Below are positions 7,001 through 11,182 of a DNA stretch of 11,182 nt, one piece after another. The notes under the pieces were generated by a model. It was not told where the DNA came from, made no database searches, and worked only from the letters and a program-made list of their open reading frames with translations. Both the position numbers and the translations under genes were made by a program. The stretch's first letter is position 1; every line of letters starts with the position of its first letter. This stretch comes from Bacteroidota bacterium (GTDB taxonomy: Bacteria; Bacteroidota; Bacteroidia; Chitinophagales; Chitinophagaceae): NCBI GenBank assembly GCA_028876035.1, contig JAGWTK010000098.1, positions 1 through 11,182 on the forward strand, given 5' to 3'.

Positions 7001-9112
7001 TTTGTATACCTGCCCGCAGCCGGCTTTGGCTATAACCAGTCGCATTATTTCCAGCACATTAAATCCGATGGAACCGGTATATCAATTCAAACAGACCGCA
7101 AATGGCATTTTGGTACTCATGTGAATGATATCTCCATATTACAAGGCATGTATCCAACCAGCGGAATACAGGATAAGGACTTCTCTATTGGTATTAACGG
7201 TATTCGTGATATCGCGAGTGCCTGCGTTGGCCGCTCACTTGTTTTCAATGTGCTTGACCCTGTGTCGCTGAAACCCTGGTCAAACGTAGACGCTAATGGA
7301 AACAGCTTGTTCCGTTTCGGAAGCGGCAATGCAAGTTGCGGGGTTACCCGTCATTATAATTTTGAGTTCTCTTACCAGACGCCTGCCAGCAGAAAGCTGA
7401 TGCGCGATTTTATGGACATGTTGCCCGATAGTGTGTTTGTAATTGTGCGGAGCTTCGACTATAACGACCCTAACTCCTATTCCGCTACCTGGAAGGGAGA
7501 CTCAAGTCAACCGGGTTTCAGTCCGGGCAATACCCTCTATGATCGATTGTTCCAGGCCGGATTTAAGGATATCGATTCGATAAACACACCGAGGGATTGG
7601 ATATTTGTTTACAAAAAGAACGACCCTTCGTTCAAGCCAATTTCGCAGGTTAGCCAGGGAATATTTGACAGGCAGGTCCTGGAAACCCAGTTTATTACGC
7701 CAGACAGCCTGGGTTATATTACATCACCGGTATTCGGACCTGCCAAAGCATGGAAGAAAGTGCAATGGCGTGGTTCAAGTATGGAAACGCCTTCCAATGA
7801 TAATCCCACGGTTGATATCATTGGTGTTGATTCTTCTGGCAATGAAACTTTACTGTATACGATAGATCAGACCCTGCAGGATTTTGATATTACAAATGTC
7901 AGTGCCACCCTGTATCCCAACCTGCGGCTGAAGATGCGAAATATCGATTCCGTGAAACTTACGCCCTACCAGTTGCGGTACTGGAGGGTGATCTATGATC
8001 CCATTCCGGAGGGAGCCGTGATCCCAAATATTTACCTGAAAACGAAATCACCCGGTAAAACAATCGACTCGCTGGAAATTGGTGAGAAATTCACCTTCGG
8101 ACTGGCATTCAAGAATATCAGTGCGGTGGCCTTTGACAGCCTGGCAATTAAAATGTATATCCTGGATCAGACAAACACACCCCGCATCATTAATATACCC
8201 AAGCGAAAACCGCTGATTGTTGGCGATAGTGTAGTGGTCAATTATGAAATAGATACCCGTGACTATCCCGGGATGAATACGATATATATTGATTTCAATC
8301 CGGAAAATGCACAGCCCGAACAATCACATTTCAACAATTTCCTGTTCCGGAACTTCTATGTGCGCCAGGACAAAACCAATCCGTTGTTGGATGTAACATT
8401 TGATAACATTCACATTCTTGACCGCGATATCGTGTCAGCAACGCCACATATTCAGATCAAGCTAAAGGATGAAGCTAAATTCTTATTGCTGACCGATACC
8501 GCCAACCTGATCGTTCAAATCAAATTTCCGGATAATACGATAAAAACCTATCCGTACAACTCTTCCGAACTGCGCTTTACACCCGCCGTTTCCGGAACAG
8601 ATAATACGGCTACCATCGACCTTTTACCGAATTTCCCGGTACAGAGCAGTAACAACGGCGACGAATACCAGCTCATCGTGAAAGGTAAAGATGCGAGTGG
8701 CAATAAAGCGGGTACTACCCAATACGTTGTAAACTTCAGGATTATCACCAAGCCGATGATCAGTAATCTGCTGAATTATCCCAATCCGTTTACTACGTCC
8801 ACTGCATTCGTCTTTACGGTGACAGGTAGCGAAATACCGGATAACATGAAAATTCAGATTCTCACTGTTACGGGAAAAATAGTGCGCGAGATTACGAAAC
8901 AGGAACTCGGCCCTTTGCATATAGGAAGAAATATCACGGAGTTTAAATGGGATGGTACCGACCAGTTTGGCCAACGTCTTGGTAATGGTGTTTATTTATA
9001 CCGGTTTGTAACAACTATGAAAGGAAAGAAGATGGATAAGTTTACGGACAATGGCGACAATACTGATAAGTTCTTCACCAGGGGCTATGGGAAAATGTAC
9101 CTGATGCGATAA
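4028..9112 (+). CDS. PorU2-like giant C25 (gingipain-fold) cysteine peptidase, putative T9SS sortase
   Basis: This 1694-residue exported protein resembles the type IX secretion sortase PorU, which cleaves the C-terminal domain of cargo at the cell surface and attaches it to a lipid anchor. The signal peptide spans 1-18 (MKKLCTLLVLLYCTGAIA, then QQ). A PorU-type N-terminal region follows (WIDYKKTYYKFRTNRTGLVRI near 25-45; SLQTDTAVYFLTV near 118-130). The peptidase C25 domain covers about 395-775: YVLLIGHG (His480), PIGRISAVSG, the catalytic His639 in FGHSS, the catalytic Cys669 in VNGCNAGDFF, and the closing LHGDPALKL near 767-775. CARDB-like Ig domains lie at about 783-893 and 1352-1446, with a YYWR-containing domain and a possible ILEI/FAM3-like domain (about 1050-1200) between them. 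The C terminus (NYPNPF at 1583, WDGTDQFGQ, GNGVYLYR at 1652) is FlgD-Ig/T9SS-tail-like. It is longer than the classical PorU (about 1100-1300 residues). Cysteine 13 is not in a lipobox. It is the second gene of the PorV-like operon and is followed by a terminator. Confidence 0.88.
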   Translation: MKKLCTLLVLLYCTGAIAQQYNNEWIDYKKTYYKFRTNRTGLVRIPQTTLAGIGWGSTPAEQFKMWRNGQEVPLYTSAASGVLPANGYIEFWALANDGKADKPLYRDPTYQHTDKLSLQTDTAVYFLTVDPAAINLRFSDALNNVAANVLPAEPYFMYTTGTYFQEVINPGFAAVIGEYVYSSSYDKGEFLSTADIRPGSPRTDRQQNLNAFTSGPTAQLKFGAVGNALNTRTVQVLVNGTLIKDTVCDYFNDVVSTAQVPLSQLSSGTADFTFSNTSTVSSDRMVVSFYELTYPRKFDFGNASNFSFTLPSSGTGYFLQIANFNYGAAAPVLYDQNSMQRFTGDISTPGTVKFALPPAPERKLVLVNEEAGNIVNAGTQDFSQRVFTDLTNTANQGDYIIISTPQLYTSSSGSNPVNDYRLYRSSPAGGGYTAKVYDADELVDQFAFGIKKHPLSVKNFMRYARAKFAQTPAYVLLIGHGVAYNAYRKNISNPVADKLNLVPTFGWPASDNLLSSPDGATPVPVTPIGRISAVSGDEVANYLQKLIEYESAQQNAGNTIAERGWMKSIMQVTGASEAYLGSVLCDYMASYKQIAADTLTGADVVTFCKTTSNEIEQISNDHISKMLDDGMSLFCYFGHSSSTVLEYNISNPYNYKNQGKYGVFSVNGCNAGDFFVFDANRFQFNQTLSENFTLAKQRGSVAFLASTHFGIVNYLNIFINSLYTLIAGSDYGESIGKIQKDASARLLQISGASDYHARLHAEEMTLHGDPALKLNFQKLPDYDIEEPQVVINPQFISIAENSFTANIQIYNLGKYTKDSITVEVKRRYPDNSTVVLVRKRIPGIAWLDSLVLKIPIVATRDKGQNRLTITLDADNDVSEMSEANNTINKDFYIYEDEARPAFPYNYSIVNQSSVKLYASTANPLSLLKQYAMEMDTTELFNSPAKVTKTVSSVGGLLEFDPGIGLRDSMVYYWRTSLVPATGGDYHWNNSSFVYLPAAGFGYNQSHYFQHIKSDGTGISIQTDRKWHFGTHVNDISILQGMYPTSGIQDKDFSIGINGIRDIASACVGRSLVFNVLDPVSLKPWSNVDANGNSLFRFGSGNASCGVTRHYNFEFSYQTPASRKLMRDFMDMLPDSVFVIVRSFDYNDPNSYSATWKGDSSQPGFSPGNTLYDRLFQAGFKDIDSINTPRDWIFVYKKNDPSFKPISQVSQGIFDRQVLETQFITPDSLGYITSPVFGPAKAWKKVQWRGSSMETPSNDNPTVDIIGVDSSGNETLLYTIDQTLQDFDITNVSATLYPNLRLKMRNIDSVKLTPYQLRYWRVIYDPIPEGAVIPNIYLKTKSPGKTIDSLEIGEKFTFGLAFKNISAVAFDSLAIKMYILDQTNTPRIINIPKRKPLIVGDSVVVNYEIDTRDYPGMNTIYIDFNPENAQPEQSHFNNFLFRNFYVRQDKTNPLLDVTFDNIHILDRDIVSATPHIQIKLKDEAKFLLLTDTANLIVQIKFPDNTIKTYPYNSSELRFTPAVSGTDNTATIDLLPNFPVQSSNNGDEYQLIVKGKDASGNKAGTTQYVVNFRIITKPMISNLLNYPNPFTTSTAFVFTVTGSEIPDNMKIQILTVTGKIVREITKQELGPLHIGRNITEFKWDGTDQFGQRLGNGVYLYRFVTTMKGKKMDKFTDNGDNTDKFFTRGYGKMYLMR

Positions 9113-9126
9113 ACTACCCGAAATTC

Positions 9127-9151
9127 AAGCCGCCCCTCCGGGCGGCTTTTT
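9127..9151 (+). terminator. Intrinsic terminator after the PorU2-like gene
   Basis: A perfect GC-rich stem, GCCGCCC (9129-9135) and GGGCGGC (9140-9146), encloses a four-base CTCC loop and is followed by TTTTT (9147-9151). AA before the stem can pair with the first two Ts. It lies 14 bases after the stop of the C25 peptidase gene and should end the PorV-like/PorU2-like transcript before the next promoter. Confidence 0.92.
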
Positions 9152-9155
9152 CATT

Positions 9156-9164
9156 TACTTTTGC
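9156..9164 (+). promoter_or_regulatory. Bacteroidota -7 element immediately before the GT-C gene
   Basis: TACTTTTGC matches the TAnnTTTGC consensus exactly and is the same nine bases as the tyrS element. It ends two bases before the ATG at 9167, so transcription would be expected to begin at or just after the start codon. The -33 region falls inside the terminator stem and holds no TTTG. It may therefore drive a leaderless mRNA, start an mRNA used from a later codon, or be a chance match. Confidence 0.5.
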
Positions 9165-9166
9165 TC

Positions 9167-10645
9167 ATGCCTGGTAAGAAATTTAGCGCTATTCTCCTGC
9201 TGCCGGTTGTTTTTACTGTAACAGCCCTGCTGGTTTTCCTGCCGATACTGGGAAATACATTTCTGTCGGATGATTATGATTCGCTTTACCGGATCGTGAT
9301 TCAAAAAAGAATATTGTACCGGGAGTTTCTGCGTCCAATGATTGATGTCAGTTTTTTGTTCAATTACAGGTTATCCGGCCTGTCGCCCTTTGGATTCTAT
9401 CTTTTCAATTTGCTCATTCACATTATCAATAGCCTGCTGGTCGTTCGGCTTGTCCGGCAGAACGGTGGAGTATACGACCAGGCCGCAATAGTTTCAGGGC
9501 TGCTTTTCCTGGTGTACCCATTTCACAACGAGGGAATTGTATGGCTATCAGGCAGGCTGTCTTCAATGGCATGCATGTTTGCATTACTGGCCATGTCTGT
9601 AAGCATTGGCAAGCCATCGCGGTTTAACTTGCCGCTCGCAATTCTATTTTACCTGCTCGGCATGCTTTGCTACGAATCCATCATCCTGCTTCCTATAATG
9701 ATAGTCCTTATCCGGTATGGTAAGACGGGTCTGAAACGCGTATTACGGGTAGAACTTCCGTTATGGCTGGCCGCTGCTTTGGTTTATCCTATCGCAAGGT
9801 TTATATTGTCGGGAGAAATTGTGGGATCGTATGCAAGTAGGGTCACCAATAACAATTTAGGGGGGAAACTGGCGAACATCGTTAAAGTGACGGCACGCCT
9901 TCTGCTACCACCTTCGGAAAATACATCGTTACTCGTGACCCTGGCGTTTCTGTTCGCGGCTGTCCTGGCATTTTTGCACTGGCGCGCGTACAGGCAAAAA
10001 AGCAAAAGCAACTTCAACTATACAATACTGTTAAGCTTATTGTTTCTAAGCCTGGTGGTTCCCTGGGCTTTTGGCGTTTCTACCAGAACGAGTGAAGGTG
10101 ACCGGCTGCTGTACTTTCCTTCTGTTTTTATTTGCATACTGCTGGCGGTATGGTTGCAGGTAATGATTAAGTCGGCAGGCGTTCAAAACATCGTCCTGGG
10201 TTTGTTGTTGCTAACCTGCATTGTGCAACTGGAAGTAAACAACCTCCACTGGAAGAAAGCCTCGGCAATAGCGAATCAGTTGAAGGAAGCGGCAGTCGAC
10301 CCGCATACACTTACCTTAGCAGTGGTGAACCTGCCTGGCGACTACAAAGGAGCTTTCATTTTCAGGAACGGATTTAAAAAAATGCTGAGTATAAATAAGG
10401 TCAATGTCCAAAAGGTAAAAGTCCTGAGCGAGCCCGATGGCCGCCTGAACGAGTACCGCTTGCCCGTTTGGCAACCCGGCATGGCAAGGGAAGAATGGCA
10501 GCTTCCACCTTTTGTAGTTGTTTCTGAATTGGGCAGTGATTCGCTGCGTTTCACCAACAGCTATGACAAGACAAACATCCGGATTAGAAAAAAATCTCTT
10601 GAATTGCTTTATTGGAACAACCAGCACCTGTTTAAACTGTTATAA
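9167..10645 (+). CDS. Multi-pass GT-C-type glycosyltransferase-like membrane protein (TMTC/PMT-like)
   Basis: This 492-residue polytopic inner-membrane protein has about nine to eleven hydrophobic segments followed by a hydrophilic C-terminal domain of roughly 130 residues. TM1 is about 7-28 and is followed by LSDDYD (33-38), the paired acidic motif found in the first non-cytoplasmic loop of GT-C enzymes that use polyprenyl-phosphate sugars. Next come FLRPMID (54-60), GLSPFGFYLFNLLIHIINSL (71-90) and VYPFHNEGIVWLSGR (116-130), which mirror the 'RP..N..LH' and 'HP.HxE.V.W..GR' patterns of TMTC-type mannosyltransferases and their bacterial relatives. The donor and acceptor are not evident. The ATG at 9167 was chosen over the TTG at 9161, which lies inside the -7 element. 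The stop is eight bases before the radical SAM gene, so the two are probably co-transcribed. It could also be a GT-C-fold protein of another branch. Confidence 0.72.
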   Translation: MPGKKFSAILLLPVVFTVTALLVFLPILGNTFLSDDYDSLYRIVIQKRILYREFLRPMIDVSFLFNYRLSGLSPFGFYLFNLLIHIINSLLVVRLVRQNGGVYDQAAIVSGLLFLVYPFHNEGIVWLSGRLSSMACMFALLAMSVSIGKPSRFNLPLAILFYLLGMLCYESIILLPIMIVLIRYGKTGLKRVLRVELPLWLAAALVYPIARFILSGEIVGSYASRVTNNNLGGKLANIVKVTARLLLPPSENTSLLVTLAFLFAAVLAFLHWRAYRQKSKSNFNYTILLSLLFLSLVVPWAFGVSTRTSEGDRLLYFPSVFICILLAVWLQVMIKSAGVQNIVLGLLLLTCIVQLEVNNLHWKKASAIANQLKEAAVDPHTLTLAVVNLPGDYKGAFIFRNGFKKMLSINKVNVQKVKVLSEPDGRLNEYRLPVWQPGMAREEWQLPPFVVVSELGSDSLRFTNSYDKTNIRIRKKSLELLYWNNQHLFKLL

Positions 10646-10653
10646 GAATCGTT

Positions 10654-11182
10654 GTGAAACATTTTAATCAGAAAGATTATTTTGCCCGTGGTTACCACTT
10701 TCTCCGTAACCGCCTCTTCCCGGGGGCGAAAAGACTGTCTTCCCTGATGCTGTATGCGACCGACCGGTGTGATTCCGGTTGCAGGCACTGCCTGATTTGG
10801 GCCAAGCGTCCTCCGGTTGTCATGTCACTGGAAACGATTAAAAAGCTTATGAAAGCTAAATGTATTAATCGGCAGACAACGGTCGGACTGGAAGGAGGCG
10901 AGTTTCTGTTACATCCGCAGGCCGATGAGATATTGGAATGGTTCGCCCGCAACCATCCCAACTTCGATATCTTCTCCAACTGCCTCAAGCCACAACGGTT
11001 AATAGCTGCCGTGCGTCAATACAATCCAAAGCGTTTGTATGTATCGCTTGACGGTACGCCGGAAACGTATCATTATATGAGGGGTAAAGACGGTTATGCG
11101 AATGTGCGTGAAGTAATAAGCACGCTAAAAAACGAACTACCTGTATTTGTCATGTTTACGCTCTCACCTTATAACGATTTCG
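10654..11182 (+). CDS. Radical SAM enzyme, N-terminal part (runs off the right edge)
   Basis: The frame is open from the GTG at 10654 to the window end (176 residues) with no stop. The radical SAM cluster motif CDSGCRHC gives Cys39, Cys43 and Cys46 (CxxxCxxC), which bind a 4Fe-4S cluster that cleaves S-adenosylmethionine. The SAM-contacting GGE is at 81-83 (LEGGEFLLHP), and YVSLDG (129-134), with YHYMRG following, fits the beta5/beta6 region seen in MoaA/PqqE/SPASM-type members. The GTG was taken as the start because the next in-frame ATG (10747) is only seven codons before the first cluster cysteine. It begins eight bases after the GT-C gene stop. A C-terminal SPASM or other auxiliary-cluster domain would lie outside the window, so the substrate cannot be assigned. 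The context suggests a role in the same surface or peptide-modification pathway as the GT-C protein, but that is inference. Confidence 0.88.
   Translation, partial: MKHFNQKDYFARGYHFLRNRLFPGAKRLSSLMLYATDRCDSGCRHCLIWAKRPPVVMSLETIKKLMKAKCINRQTTVGLEGGEFLLHPQADEILEWFARNHPNFDIFSNCLKPQRLIAAVRQYNPKRLYVSLDGTPETYHYMRGKDGYANVREVISTLKNELPVFVMFTLSPYNDF

Noticed and set aside
9161..9166. TTG at 9161 as the start codon of the GT-C gene
   Set aside because: It lies within the -7 element, adds only two residues, and an ATG follows immediately at 9167.
10674..10682. TTATTTTGC inside the start of the radical SAM gene as a -7 promoter element
   Set aside because: It is one T short of TAnnTTTGC spacing, lies inside the coding sequence, and the gene is only eight bases after its upstream neighbour, so co-transcription explains it better.
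1..11182. CRISPR arrays, insertion sequences, tRNA or rRNA genes
   Set aside because: By eye there are no regularly spaced repeats, transposase-like products with flanking inverted repeats, or RNA gene signatures; nearly all sequence is accounted for by the six genes.

Overview
The window looks like a chromosomal segment of a Bacteroidota bacterium, possibly a Chitinophagaceae-type member of the Sphingobacteriia/Chitinophagia lineage; the family-level guess is weak. The evidence is a type IX secretion (T9SS)-type gene pair (a PorV/PorQ-family barrel and a gingipain-fold sortase-like protein), two TAnnTTTGC promoter -7 elements just upstream of genes, little Shine-Dalgarno signal, and a C-terminal part of a Bacteroidota-type outer-membrane barrel protein. 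No mobile element, CRISPR array, tRNA or rRNA was seen.

Layout. (1) 2-1396, plus: the 3' part of an outer-membrane barrel protein, cut by the left edge. (2) 1410-2687, minus: tyrS, complete, converging on gene 1 with only 13 bases between the stops. (3) 2688-2896: divergent intergenic region with a -7 element for tyrS, a 12-base palindrome overlapping it, and a perfect 7+7 inverted repeat nearer the plus-strand gene. (4) 2897-4003 and 4028-9112, plus: a two-gene operon, PorV/PorQ-family barrel then a 1694-residue PorU2-like C25 cysteine peptidase, closed by a strong intrinsic terminator at 9127-9151. (5) 9167-10645 and 10654-beyond the right edge, plus: a second apparent operon of a TMTC/PMT-like GT-C membrane protein and a radical SAM enzyme, with a -7 element only two bases before the first ATG.

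How they may work together. The PorV-like and PorU2-like proteins most likely act as a pair at the outer membrane: in the characterised T9SS, PorV shuttles cargo to PorU, which cleaves the cargo's C-terminal domain and attaches the protein to the surface. This pair looks like a paralogous version with a much larger multi-domain sortase. The GT-C protein and the radical SAM enzyme are spaced as co-transcribed genes and may belong to a surface-polymer or protein glycosylation pathway whose remainder lies to the right. tyrS is a housekeeping gene with no evident functional link to its neighbours.

The most noteworthy points are the PorV-PorU2 operon in reversed order, a putative ILEI/FAM3-like domain inside the sortase-like protein, the GT-C/radical SAM pairing, and the unusually close promoter at 9156. 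None of these was checked by database search.
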